Program-made: the position numbers and the translations under genes
The notes under the pieces: model-generated
Seen by the model: only the letters and a program-made list of their open reading frames with translations
What the model was told of the DNA's origin: nothing
Databases searched by the model: none
Assembly (NCBI GenBank): GCA_963843645.1
Contig: CAWJLE010000003.1
Location: forward strand, 558,001 to 622,000
DNA length: 64,000 nt
Direction: 5' to 3'
Origin: CAWJLE01 sp963843645
GTDB lineage: Bacteria; Chloroflexota; Anaerolineae; DAOTYC01
In this document: piece by piece, positions 25,660 through 34,232 of the stretch
Layout of the letters: each line of letters opens with the position of its first letter
Numbering within the stretch: the stretch's first letter is position 1

Positions 25660-26334
25660 GTGGGTCCAGAGTCATCGCAGTGTGCAGACAAAAAAGAGCT
25701 GGCCATGTTGATTCTGTACGAAGGCAACGCTCCTGATCAGTGCTGGACAGTCAGCCGGGACGAAATGATCGTGGGTCGTGAGCCGGACTGCGACATCAGT
25801 CTACCGGATCGACAGGTCTCTCGACGACATGCGGTGTTGCGTCGACGCGAAGGCGCATACGTTATCGAGGACTGTGACAGCAAGAATGGGACCTACGTCA
25901 ACGGGCACCCGGTTGAGGGGGCATACCACCTGAAAGACGGAGACGAGATTCAGATTGCCTTGCGTTTCAAACTGACATTCGTGGACGCCGGAGCCACGAC
26001 GCCGCTCTTCGTGGAAGAGGACAAGCAGCGAGTGGGAGTCGTAATCGATAAAGAGAGCCGGCGCGTGTGGGTCATGGGGCGGGAATTGGATCCCCCGCTG
26101 TCGCTCGCGCAGTATCATCTTCTAGAACTGCTGTTCGATCGGACTGGCCAGGTATGTAGTCGAGACGACGTCATCAAGGCCGTTTGGCCGGACTCTGAGG
26201 AAGAGGGTATCTCCGAGCAGGCCATCGACGCGCTTGCGCGGCGCCTGCGCGAGCGCTTGTCCGAAGCCGACCCTGACCATCAGTACATCGTCACGGTGAG
26301 AGGCCACGGTTTTCGCCTCGAAAACGGCGGCTGA
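25660..26334 (+). CDS. FHA domain - winged-helix transcriptional regulator (EmbR-like arrangement, reversed)
   Basis: 224 residues from GTG 25660, chosen because GGAGG lies 7 nt upstream; an ATG at 25705 is the alternative. Residues ~16-105 form an FHA domain: IVGREPDCDISLPDRQVSRRHAVLRR with Arg and Ser for phosphothreonine binding, then DSKNGTYVNG. Residues ~120-224 form an OmpR/PhoB-type winged helix: PPLSLAQYHLLELLFDRTGQVCSRDDVIKAVWP...AIDALARRLRERL...YIVTVRGHGFRLEN. No receiver domain is present. The layout suggests that kinase phosphorylation controls DNA binding through FHA docking. Confidence 0.93.
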   Translation: MGPESSQCADKKELAMLILYEGNAPDQCWTVSRDEMIVGREPDCDISLPDRQVSRRHAVLRRREGAYVIEDCDSKNGTYVNGHPVEGAYHLKDGDEIQIALRFKLTFVDAGATTPLFVEEDKQRVGVVIDKESRRVWVMGRELDPPLSLAQYHLLELLFDRTGQVCSRDDVIKAVWPDSEEEGISEQAIDALARRLRERLSEADPDHQYIVTVRGHGFRLENGG

Positions 26335-26376
26335 GTTGCGCGAGGATCGCGCCTCAGCTTTCAACCGTCGGGAGTT

Positions 26377-26405
26377 TTGACGCTGCCTTGTTTATGTTGT
26401 ATAAT
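26377..26405 (+). promoter_or_regulatory. Promoter of the S1-domain protein / carD operon
   Basis: TTGACG (26377-26382), 17 nt, TATAAT (26400-26405). It lies only ~40 nt after the FHA regulator stop. Confidence 0.78.
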
Positions 26406-26860
26406 AGTTTGAATGTTGTGTGTGTCGAGCTCCTGCGGGATGCTCGTAAAAGTGCAAGAAAGGACCGATTGACCTGGAACGACAGTCTGCGGTCAAGCAC
26501 GTTTTGGCTGACTATGAGGGGAAATTCGACCGGACTCAGTGAGCGATCGGTCCTTCTGGATTGCCTTTGTTCGTGGTCTGGAATCGCCCTCAACCTCAGT
26601 CACATGACTTCACGTTTTCAACAAGCAGCCAGCACAAGACGGTTCCCCCGACTCCCAATCGATGTTCCAACAGGTGGATGATCACGTTTTGGTCGGTCCG
26701 CAGTTTCGATATCGTGCGCAGCTGAATCCGAAAGAGAAGCCGCCCACGGAGCCAAACCCGCATTTGCAGCCTCGGCGGGTAATCGTAGTCAGCATGAAGT
26801 GTTTCCCGGAGCACTGAACGTTGATGGCTTCGCAATTGATCGGAGGGAGGAAACGTGCAC
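26406..26860 (+). other. Long structured leader before the S1-domain gene
   Basis: About 450 nt separate the promoter from the start codon and carry no convincing gene. Two pairings are visible: CGAGC/GCTCG (26426-26446), and AAGGACCGAT (26460-26469) with ATCGGTCCTT (26546-26555). A 5' UTR that binds the S1-type product is an attractive but untested idea. Confidence 0.45.
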
Positions 26861-28162
26861 ATGGAAGTCAATGGCAACGAGACTCACGAAGAACAGTCCG
26901 AGATGGAGCGCCTGCTTCAGGGGGAGGAGTACGATTATCAGTCACCCAAACGAGGTGATGTTAAGAAAGGGATAATCATCTCCATCACTCCGAGCCAGAT
27001 GATTGTCGATGTGGGACTCAAAAAGGAAGGGATTGTTCCAGCCAGTGACTTCTCCAAGTTGGGCCCAGAGATCCTGACCAAGCTGGCGGTCGGTGACGAA
27101 GTAACTGTGTCGATCGAAAAGCCGTCTGATCGGGAAGGGGACATGATCGTCTCCCTATACCGGACCTGGATGGAAGAAGACTGGCAAACGGCCCAGGAAT
27201 ACCTCGATCAAGGAAAGATTTGGGAAGGCGAAGTGACGGGCTATAACAAGGGCGGCCTCATCGTGCCCTTCGGCAAGCTGCGTGGCTTCGTCCCGTCTTC
27301 GCAGCTGCCGGGGGCCCCACGCGCCAGGCCGGCCGAAGACAAGCGACTGGACCAACTGAAGAGCTTCGTCGGAGCGAGGCTCCCGGTGAAGGTTATTGAA
27401 GTCGACCGCAACCGCCGGCGCCTGATTCTCTCTGCCCGGGCCGCGGAGCGAGAGTGGCGCGCTCAGATGAAGGAGCAGTTGTTCGCGGAGATCAAAGAGG
27501 GTCAGGTTCGGCATGGCGTCGTGAGCAGTTTGTGCGACTTTGGAGCCTTCATTGACCTGGGTGGAGTGGAAGGCCTAGTGCACGTCTCCGAATTGTCATG
27601 GCAGCGCGTGCGGCACCCCAAGGAAGTACTCAAGGTGGGGGAGGAAGTCGATGTCCACGTGTTGCGGGTGGACAAAGAGCGCCAGAGGGTTGGCCTGAGC
27701 ATCAAAAAGCTCCTGCCGGAGCCCTGGTCCGGTGTGGACGAACGATACGTGGTGAACCAGATCGTTCAGGCAACGATCACCAACCTGGTCGATTTTGGCG
27801 CTTTCGCGCGGATCGATGCGGGCGTTGAGGGTTTGATCCACATCTCGGAGTTGTCCGATATTCCGATCAACCATCCGAGCGAAGTAGTCAGCGTCGGCGA
27901 CGTTGTGACGGTAAAGATTCTGCGGATTGACGCCGAGCATCGTCGTCTGGGCCTAAGCCTGAAGGGTACCAAAGAAGAGGAATTTGATTGGGCGCCGATC
28001 GCTGACGACGATGGCGGTGAAGGTGAAGAACCAGAAGAAGAACAAGACGAGCAGCTGGAGTTGCCCGAGCTGCAAGAACTGCAAGAACAAGCGGAACTAC
28101 CAGAAGAAACACTAGAAGAGACACCAGAAGAACCACAGGAAGAACCACCAGAAACGTTCTGA
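26861..28162 (+). CDS. rpsA: S1 RNA-binding domain protein, ribosomal protein S1-like (four repeats)
   Basis: 433 residues from ATG 26861 (GGAGGGAGGAAAC upstream; an in-frame GTG at 26855 is closer to it). Four S1 folds follow each other: KRGDVKKGIIISITPSQMIVDVGLKKEGIVPASD; GKIWEGEVTGYNKGGLIVPFGKLRGFVPSSQ; KEGQVRHGVVSSLCDFGAFIDLGGVEGLVHVSELSW; YVVNQIVQATITNLVDFGAFARIDAGVEGLIHISELS. The last ~60 residues are a Glu-rich, Leu/Pro-repeating acidic tail. Four domains rather than six is common outside Proteobacteria. It shares an operon with carD. Confidence 0.92.
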   Translation: MEVNGNETHEEQSEMERLLQGEEYDYQSPKRGDVKKGIIISITPSQMIVDVGLKKEGIVPASDFSKLGPEILTKLAVGDEVTVSIEKPSDREGDMIVSLYRTWMEEDWQTAQEYLDQGKIWEGEVTGYNKGGLIVPFGKLRGFVPSSQLPGAPRARPAEDKRLDQLKSFVGARLPVKVIEVDRNRRRLILSARAAEREWRAQMKEQLFAEIKEGQVRHGVVSSLCDFGAFIDLGGVEGLVHVSELSWQRVRHPKEVLKVGEEVDVHVLRVDKERQRVGLSIKKLLPEPWSGVDERYVVNQIVQATITNLVDFGAFARIDAGVEGLIHISELSDIPINHPSEVVSVGDVVTVKILRIDAEHRRLGLSLKGTKEEEFDWAPIADDDGGEGEEPEEEQDEQLELPELQELQEQAELPEETLEETPEEPQEEPPETF

Positions 28163-28203
28163 CAAATTGCACAGAAAGCATGGTAAGCTTTTGGGGAACA
28201 GCA

Positions 28204-28683
28204 ATGTTTCAAGTAGGTGATAAGGTCGTTCATCCACAGCACGGCGCCGGTGTGGTCAGCGCCATTGAGCAAGATGTCATCCAGGGGTTCGGCTGCTATT
28301 ACGTCATCGATCTCGCTGCCTACAACCGCACGCTGATGATACCCGTGGACAAGGCGGAGGCCATTGGGGTGCGAGCCATCAGCGATCCTGACATCATGTC
28401 GGAAGTCCTGGCCATGCTGACCGGTGAACCGACCAGCCTTCCGGGAAATTACACTCAACGGCAGATCAGGCTGGGCGAACGCCTAAAGTCGGGCGACGTG
28501 TTCGAGGTCGCCCAGGTCATGCGTGATCTGGCTTTCCGCAGTCAGCAGAAACATCTGACCACACAGGATAGTGGCTTTCTCGAGCAGGCGCGTCGCTTTC
28601 TGGCCAGCGAATTGGCGTTGTGCGAGGGCATTGCATTCGACCAGGCACTCGTGGTTCTAAACGGTGCCATGGCGACGCAGTAA
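28204..28683 (+). CDS. carD: CarD-family RNA polymerase-binding transcription factor
   Basis: 159 residues from ATG 28204. MFQVGDKVVHPQHGAGVVSAIEQ...YYVIDLAAYNRTLMIPVDKAEAIGVRAI is the CarD/TRCF Tudor-like RNAP-interaction domain that contacts the beta subunit. The C-terminal half is helical (ERLKSGDVFEVAQVMRDLAFRSQQKHLTTQDSGFLEQARRFLASELAL), matching the DNA-contacting helical domain that stabilises open complexes at rRNA and growth promoters. It is 42 nt after the S1 gene and ends at a strong terminator. Confidence 0.95.
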   Translation: MFQVGDKVVHPQHGAGVVSAIEQDVIQGFGCYYVIDLAAYNRTLMIPVDKAEAIGVRAISDPDIMSEVLAMLTGEPTSLPGNYTQRQIRLGERLKSGDVFEVAQVMRDLAFRSQQKHLTTQDSGFLEQARRFLASELALCEGIAFDQALVVLNGAMATQ

Positions 28684-28691
28684 GGGCTAAC

Positions 28692-28727
28692 GACGCCCGG
28701 GCAGGAGCTGCCTGGGCGTTTTTGTTT
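28692..28727 (+). terminator. Intrinsic terminator of the S1-carD operon
   Basis: ACGCCCGGGCAG pairs with CTGCCTGGGCGT around GAG, followed by TTTTTGTTT. Confidence 0.9.
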
Positions 28728-28760
28728 GCCTTGATTCCATAACGACAAGGTGTTCACAAA

Positions 28761-29945
28761 ATGAGGGAAACGTTGTTAGAACGCGCGAGGGACTTACGGC
28801 ATAGAGCAGTCGAGTTGCGCCGCGTCATCCACATGAATCCTGAGTTGGGCTATCACGAGTTCAAAACGGCACAGTTGATTGCGGACACATTGATGAAGAT
28901 TGGCGTGAAGACCAGGACGGGCGTGGCGAGTACCGGCGTGGTGGGGTATTTGGGCGATAGTGGGCCGGTGGTGGCGCTGCGCGCCGACATGGATGCCTTG
29001 CCTATCCAGGAAGCGAACGAAGTACCCTACGCTTCGAGAACACCCGGCTGCATGCATGCCTGCGGGCACGACGCTCACGTGGCCATGCTGCTGACCGCCG
29101 CCATGCTGCTGAAGGAGGCGGACCTTCCGGGTCAGGTGCGCTTGATCTTCCAGCCTGCCGAGGAAGGTGCGGATGGCTACCCGGCCGGCGCGAGTCGCAT
29201 GGTCCAGGAAGGCGTCATGGACGGCGTCGAGGCGATCTTTGCCCTCCATGTGGAGAACGATCTGCCGGCGGGGGTGATCGACTGCGCCGAGGGACCCATC
29301 ATGGCGGCCTCAGACCGTTTCAAGGTGGCAATTATCGGGCAGGCCGCACACGGCGCCTATCCTTACAAGGGGCTGGACGCGATCCTGCTGGCTGCTCAGG
29401 TCGTCCAGGCGATAAATCACATCGTCGCCCGTAACATTCCCGCGCAGCAGAGCGGCGTCATCTCAGTGGGCACAATACAGGGTGGCTCCAAGAGCAACAT
29501 CGTCGCCGGTCGGGTGGAGATGACCGGAACGATCCGCAGCTTTCGACCCGAGATCCGGAAGACGCTGTTCGAGAAGTTGGAGCAGGCCTGCAGCCTGGCG
29601 CGCGCCCTGGGCGGAGACTACGAGTTGAACATCGTTCCCGGCTACCCGACGACGGTCAACGACTCGCGCATGGCCGCGCTGGTTCGGGACGTCGCCGAGA
29701 CATTGCTCGGCCGGGCGACGTCGCCCAGTCTGATGCGCGACATGGGCAGCGAGGACTTCTCCTTCTTTGCACAGCAGGCGCAGGCGGCGTACTTCAGGCT
29801 GGGGACCGGAGTATCAGGCCACCCGCCCCGCCCCGGTCACAATCCCACCTTCGATATCAACGAGGATGCACTGCCGGTCGGCGCGGCAATGTTGGCGGGA
29901 GTTGCACTTCGTTACCTGGAGGGTCGAGCTTCGACCGCCCGGTGA
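28761..29945 (+). CDS. M20-family amidohydrolase (hippurate hydrolase / N-acyl amino acid deacylase type)
   Basis: 394 residues. VVALRADMDALPIQEANEVPYASRTPGCMHACGHDAHVAMLL carries the metal ligands Cys and His (MHACGHDAH). LIFQPAEEGADG has the catalytic Glu pair, and FALHVENDLPAG the next His. The dimerisation/lid domain follows (FKVAIIGQAAHGAYPYKGLDAI), and SPSLMRDMGSEDFSFF plus HNPTFDINEDALPVGA close the site. It removes acyl groups from amino acids, possibly auxin-like or hippurate-like conjugates. Its end lies 14 nt from the convergent UbiB-like gene. Confidence 0.95.
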   Translation: MRETLLERARDLRHRAVELRRVIHMNPELGYHEFKTAQLIADTLMKIGVKTRTGVASTGVVGYLGDSGPVVALRADMDALPIQEANEVPYASRTPGCMHACGHDAHVAMLLTAAMLLKEADLPGQVRLIFQPAEEGADGYPAGASRMVQEGVMDGVEAIFALHVENDLPAGVIDCAEGPIMAASDRFKVAIIGQAAHGAYPYKGLDAILLAAQVVQAINHIVARNIPAQQSGVISVGTIQGGSKSNIVAGRVEMTGTIRSFRPEIRKTLFEKLEQACSLARALGGDYELNIVPGYPTTVNDSRMAALVRDVAETLLGRATSPSLMRDMGSEDFSFFAQQAQAAYFRLGTGVSGHPPRPGHNPTFDINEDALPVGAAMLAGVALRYLEGRASTAR

Positions 29946-29959
29946 TCGGCCCGTGAACC

Positions 29960-31630
29960 TTACAGCGCGCCCGATTTCAAGATGGCGACGAACAGCCACA
30001 GGCCCAGGACAGTGCTCAGGGCCAGGCCGACCACAGCCAGCGCAGGCATACCGAACCACAATGGCCCGCCCGGAATTCGCAGCGCTAACGCGGAAAACAC
30101 AAACATCGCGGCGACGACAATGCCGGCGGTCAGCCGATTGATGATGACACCCAGTTGGCGGATGTATTCGCCGAGTCGGTTCATCTCGAGGCGGATGGTC
30201 ATGTCGCCGCTTTCGAGGCGCTGTAGCAGTCCTTCGAGCCGGCCGGGCAACCCCTTGAGCAAGCGCCTCGTATCCAGCATCTCGTGCGACATTTCTCGCC
30301 ACAGAGCCCGCACGGACAGCCGCTGCTGGCGAATCTGCGTGGCGAACGGCCGGGCAACGTCAACGATGCTCATTTGCGGGTCGAGTTGCATCGCCAGCCC
30401 CTCCACCGTCAGCCCGGTCTTGATGAGCAGGGTCAGATCGGGCGGAAGGTGAACGCGGTGCTTCACTGCCAGGTTGAACATCTCGTTCATCGCCTCGGTG
30501 AATGAGACTGTGGCCAGCGGCAGCTCGTAATACTTTCGCATGAGATTGCGGACGTCCAGCTTGAGGCGGGCAGTATCGACCCGACGCTCGACGATGCCCA
30601 CCGTCAAGAGCATGGACACGATGCGGTCGACGTCACGGTCCACGATGGCCAGGATCAGATCGACCAGTTGGTCCTTCAGGTGCTCGTCGACGTAGCCGAC
30701 CATCCCGAAGTCCATGAAGACGATCGTCCCATCGGGCTTGACAAGAAGGTTCCCAGGATGCGGGTCCGCGTGGTACAGGCCCTTGTCTAGCGCCTGGGTC
30801 GCCATGATCTCTACCAGGCGGATCGCAACCTGCCTGCGGTCGATGCCGGCCGCGTCGATGCCCTTGAAGTCGCTGATTTTGATGCCGTCGACGTACTCCG
30901 TGGTAAGCAGGCGGCGACCGCTGTACCCCCAGTATACGACGGGGATGTACATCCCCTCGATGTCCGCTGAAATCTCGCGAAAGTGGTCGGCGTGATGCCC
31001 CTCGACTGTGTAGTCCAATTGCTGGTGGAGCTGCGTGGCGAATTCCTCCACCAGTTGCTCGACGGCGTATCGCTTGCCCCATTCGGTGCGGCGCTCGGCC
31101 AGGGCCGCCAGATCCCGCATGAGGAGGAGGTCGGCCTCCATCTCCTTATCCACGCCCGGACGCTGAACCTTGACGACGACCTGTTCGCCGTCGGGCAGCA
31201 CCGCGCGGTGAACCTGTCCGATGGAGGCCGCTGCCAGCGGCTGCGGGTCGAATTCCAGGAACAACTCCTCCAACGTTCCCGCCAGAGCTGTCTCCACGAC
31301 CGAGCGGGCCACCTCGAATGGAAAGGGCGGGACGTCGTCCTGGAGCTTATCGAGCTCGAAGAGAAGGGCGGGCGGCAGGAAGTCGGTACGGGTGCTAAGG
31401 GTCTGGCCGAGCTTGACGAACGTCGGTCCGAGCTCTTCCAGGATGGCGCGCAGCCGCTGATAGATCGACAGCTTCGGTACCTCGCGAGCCACCCCAGGAG
31501 CGTGGAGCCAGCCCGGCCCGGCCAGCCCGAGCTCGGCCACGACGAATCCAAAGCCGTACTTGATGAGGATCTCGGCGATGCGCCTGGAACGATCGAATCG
31601 TTGTCGGGTTCGGGTGAACTTGCCAAGCAT
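29960..31630 (-). CDS. ABC1/AarF/UbiB-family atypical kinase
   Basis: 556 residues. TFVKLGQTLSTRTDFLPPALLFELDKLQDDVPPF holds the KxGQ motif that blocks the substrate site in UbiB-type kinases. LAAASIGQVHRAVLPDGEQVVVKVQRPG has the unusual A-rich loop and Lys. YHADPHPGNLLVKPDGTIVFMDFGMVGYV holds the catalytic and DFG segments. Two C-terminal membrane helices (IVVAAMFVFSALALRI and ALAVVGLALSTVLGLWLFVAIL) anchor it. The family supports ubiquinone or other isoprenoid lipid metabolism; no quinone genes are nearby. Confidence 0.94.
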   Translation of the reverse strand: MLGKFTRTRQRFDRSRRIAEILIKYGFGFVVAELGLAGPGWLHAPGVAREVPKLSIYQRLRAILEELGPTFVKLGQTLSTRTDFLPPALLFELDKLQDDVPPFPFEVARSVVETALAGTLEELFLEFDPQPLAAASIGQVHRAVLPDGEQVVVKVQRPGVDKEMEADLLLMRDLAALAERRTEWGKRYAVEQLVEEFATQLHQQLDYTVEGHHADHFREISADIEGMYIPVVYWGYSGRRLLTTEYVDGIKISDFKGIDAAGIDRRQVAIRLVEIMATQALDKGLYHADPHPGNLLVKPDGTIVFMDFGMVGYVDEHLKDQLVDLILAIVDRDVDRIVSMLLTVGIVERRVDTARLKLDVRNLMRKYYELPLATVSFTEAMNEMFNLAVKHRVHLPPDLTLLIKTGLTVEGLAMQLDPQMSIVDVARPFATQIRQQRLSVRALWREMSHEMLDTRRLLKGLPGRLEGLLQRLESGDMTIRLEMNRLGEYIRQLGVIINRLTAGIVVAAMFVFSALALRIPGGPLWFGMPALAVVGLALSTVLGLWLFVAILKSGAL

Positions 31631-31744
31631 CAGCGCGCCGCTCCTGTCTACACTTCCGGTAAGATGGTCAATCGACCGGCCCTGATTCTAGCATCGGCGG
31701 GGTGGGTTGTAAAGAAAGGTCTCGCCGGTGTTGAGGGCATTTAG

Positions 31745-31832
31745 TGGCCGTTCAGGCAAACGGCTCGAATACACGAATGAACAACGACGGATGTCGTCAT
31801 TCGGGCACTCGAGCCGTTTGCCTGAACGGCCA
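31745..31832. repeat. 88-bp nested palindrome (24-bp perfect arms, structured 40-nt core)
   Basis: The left arm (31745-31768, starting TGGCCGTTCAGG) is the exact reverse complement of the right arm (31809-31832). The 40-nt core contains a second hairpin, GAATGA against TCATTC and ACGAC against GTCGT around GGAT. No U-run follows on either strand. It lies between the HEAT gene and the UbiB-like gene, both on the minus strand. Confidence 0.85.
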
Positions 31833-31852
31833 TCTATGGTGCGGCCGTCAGA

Positions 31853-32305
31853 TCAGTTCAGGGGATGACCCAGGATCGCACTGCGGGCCTCGTTGGCGAG
31901 AGCCTCATCGGTTGCGTCGAAGATGTTCGCAGCGTCCGTGCAATCCGCAATGAGCACTGCCAGAACGGCCGCAACATCTCTGTTGCCGACGTGGGACAGT
32001 GATTGCATGGCCGTTCGGCGCACGTCGGGCGAGTCGTGCCACAGCAACCTGACCAGCGAGCTCCGGACTCCGGCGGTGACGGGCAGAAAAGCGAGCACTT
32101 CACTGCAGTCGGACACGACTGCATCTTCATTGCACTCCTCTACAATCCGGCCCAGTGGCTCCACCAGGGTCTCGTCTCCAATGCGGCGCAGGCTGCTCTT
32201 GGCCTGGCTGCGTTGTTCAGGAGAAGCGTCGGTGCTCACCATGAGCGCGAGAAGGTTCTGCATCACTTCCGTCTTCTGCTGTCGAACTTGGACGCGAGTA
32301 TCCAT
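31853..32305 (-). CDS. HEAT-repeat protein
   Basis: 150 residues from ATG 32305, with GAGGTG eight bases upstream. It is all helical with recurring HEAT-like pairs: SLRRIGDETLVEPLGRIVEECNEDAVVSDCSEVLAFLP, then VRSSLVRLLWHDSPDVRRTAMQSLSHVGNRDVAAVLAVLI, then a last pair with ATDEALANEARSAIL. Such scaffolds bind proteins; no partner can be named. It has its own promoter and no signal peptide. Confidence 0.8.
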   Translation of the reverse strand: MDTRVQVRQQKTEVMQNLLALMVSTDASPEQRSQAKSSLRRIGDETLVEPLGRIVEECNEDAVVSDCSEVLAFLPVTAGVRSSLVRLLWHDSPDVRRTAMQSLSHVGNRDVAAVLAVLIADCTDAANIFDATDEALANEARSAILGHPLN

Positions 32306-32365
32306 TCTGTTCACCTCGCTTGGGATTGACGTGGGTTGGTACATCCGATTAACGATCTTTCATTC

Positions 32366-32394
32366 AGTATACCGCAAAATGGCCTGAGGTGCAA
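32366..32394 (-). promoter_or_regulatory. Promoter of the HEAT-repeat gene
   Basis: Minus strand: TTGCAC (32394-32389), 17 nt, TATACT (32371-32366); start near 32359. Confidence 0.65.
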
Positions 32395-32406
32395 TTTTGC
32401 AGGATG

Positions 32407-34218
32407 TTACGAGCCGTCCTTTAAGATCAGGGGCAGGTGCAGCTTTGCGGCCGGCACCAGTCCGATCCAGCTCGCCCGGTTGTCGGACGGGTCGTCGGCC
32501 GAGATCACTCCACCGATTTCCGCTGTGCTGCTCAGTCGCGTGCCGACCGGTAGGTCCGATGCCACCGTGGCCTGCAAGTTAAAGGACTTTGAGCTGTGCG
32601 CAGCCAGATTGCCGACTTGCCACACCACCACGCCAGGCGCCGGTTGGGTAATAGGCAGGCCGCTGTCGTCACCGGAGTACGTGAGGCCGGTCGGCAGGGT
32701 GCCGGTAATCCGAACACTCGTGGCCACCGTGGGGTTGGCGTTCCAGTACTCCACGGTCAAGCTGTGCACCGTCCCAGTGATCAGCTCGCCACTGCCGGTG
32801 TAGTCGATGCCCAGGCCGGTTGGAATCGGTTCGGCGAACCTGGCCAGGGTAGCAACGGTTGCCTGGACGAACGCGCGGGCATAGCCGAGGTCCAGCGTGC
32901 TGAGCGTATCATTGGAGCTGTGGTAGTTTGTGTTGAAATCTCCATTGTATCGCTCTATCGCGAGAATCGCCGGGAAGCTGTAGTTCCAAAAACGAGAATG
33001 ATCGCTGAAGGTGAGCGAGCCCTGCGTGTAGTACGCCGGGCTCAGGTTGAGGCCGTACGCCGTGATGGCGTCCCGGAATGCGGCCCCCACCGGCTGTGAG
33101 TTGCTGTTGGTGCCTGCGTGAATCTCCATCTGGTGATCGTGATTGCTGTCCCAGGCGACCATGTCCAGATTGACGACCCCGCGAATGTCGGCGCGAGGAT
33201 TGGAGTTGTAGGCCCGATACGCGTAGTACTGGCTGCCGTAGATGCCCTGCTCCTCACCGGGGAAGGTTACGAAACGCAGGGTGTGTTTGAAGTGATAGGC
33301 GCCGAGGACACGCGCCACCTCGATGACGCCGGCGGTGCCGCTGCCGTTGTCGTCTGCGCCGGGGGCTGTGACGTAGGGGTCGCTATTGTGAGAGATCGAG
33401 TCGTAATGCGAGCAGGCGATGTAGATGATGCTCGGATCGGGTCCTCTGCCAGGGAGGGTTGCCTCTATGTTGTCCAGACCGACGCCGCTCAGGGTGAAAT
33501 GGTCAAAGCGCACGCTGAGACCGAGAGCTTGCAGTCTGTATTTGACATAATCGCGCCTTGCTACGAACTTCGATGAGTACGAGTAACGAGTGCCCAACGC
33601 GTCGTAGCCCCCTCGGTCGGGATCATCCTGCAGGTCACGGATCGTATTGTACAGCTCAGTCTGTGACACGGAGTTGACCAGCCCCTGGATGAAGAGGTCC
33701 GCGCCCGGTGCTGCTGCGCGCGGCGGCACGGCAGCCGGTGGGGCAGTGGGCAGGGTGACTCCGCCAAACAGCTTCTTGACGAAAAAGCCGGCTGCCGTCC
33801 AGCGTTCGGCCTGGCCCGGGTCCGCGCGGAGGAGCAGCAGGCCGGACACATAGTCGAAGGCCTGTCCGGCGCCGGCCGGGGCGACGTTGCTGCTGCTCGG
33901 GACGCGTCCCGCCAGATAGTACTCGTCCGGGTGGGCCGGTTCATCGATTGAGTGGACGTTGAAGCCGAGACTGCGCACGCGATCCAGTTGTGTCTGAGTG
34001 ACGACTGCGACCAGCGCCTGGTCCTGTAGATCGAACACGTCGAGGTTCAGCGGGGCGAGGCGCTGCAGGGTCGCCCAGTCGCCGAAATCCACCACCGCGA
34101 GCGCCGTCGCATCCGGGTCGGCCGCGTAGGCCCATTCGCCGCAGCCGAAGGCGATGAGGGCGAATAGGATCACCATTACGACCCACGGTCGACGCTCCAC
34201 GTGGTATCCTCCGTTCAC
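32407..34218 (-). CDS. Secreted M28-family zinc aminopeptidase with C-terminal DUF11-like domain
   Basis: 603 residues with a signal peptide (VVMVILFALIAFGCGEWAYA; the Cys may be a lipid site). An N-terminal propeptide-like region precedes the catalytic domain, whose five M28 ligands are visible: His in ACSHYDSISHN, Asp in APGADDNGSGTAG, Glu in FPGEEQGIYGS, Asp in VNLDMVAWD, and His in TNYHSSNDT. A beta domain follows (VEYWNANPTVATSVRITGTLPTGLTYSG, DUF11-like). The protein ends KLHLPLILKDGS, a hydrophobic tail of a kind I associate with secreted Chloroflexota proteins. It probably scavenges peptides outside the cell. Confidence 0.93.
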   Translation of the reverse strand: MNGGYHVERRPWVVMVILFALIAFGCGEWAYAADPDATALAVVDFGDWATLQRLAPLNLDVFDLQDQALVAVVTQTQLDRVRSLGFNVHSIDEPAHPDEYYLAGRVPSSSNVAPAGAGQAFDYVSGLLLLRADPGQAERWTAAGFFVKKLFGGVTLPTAPPAAVPPRAAAPGADLFIQGLVNSVSQTELYNTIRDLQDDPDRGGYDALGTRYSYSSKFVARRDYVKYRLQALGLSVRFDHFTLSGVGLDNIEATLPGRGPDPSIIYIACSHYDSISHNSDPYVTAPGADDNGSGTAGVIEVARVLGAYHFKHTLRFVTFPGEEQGIYGSQYYAYRAYNSNPRADIRGVVNLDMVAWDSNHDHQMEIHAGTNSNSQPVGAAFRDAITAYGLNLSPAYYTQGSLTFSDHSRFWNYSFPAILAIERYNGDFNTNYHSSNDTLSTLDLGYARAFVQATVATLARFAEPIPTGLGIDYTGSGELITGTVHSLTVEYWNANPTVATSVRITGTLPTGLTYSGDDSGLPITQPAPGVVVWQVGNLAAHSSKSFNLQATVASDLPVGTRLSSTAEIGGVISADDPSDNRASWIGLVPAAKLHLPLILKDGS

Positions 34219-34232
34219 AAGAAATCGGGCCC

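Noticed and set aside
26388..26681. 97-codon plus-strand frame in the S1 leader
   Set aside because: It begins upstream of the -10 box itself, so most transcripts would lack its start; composition is not gene-like.
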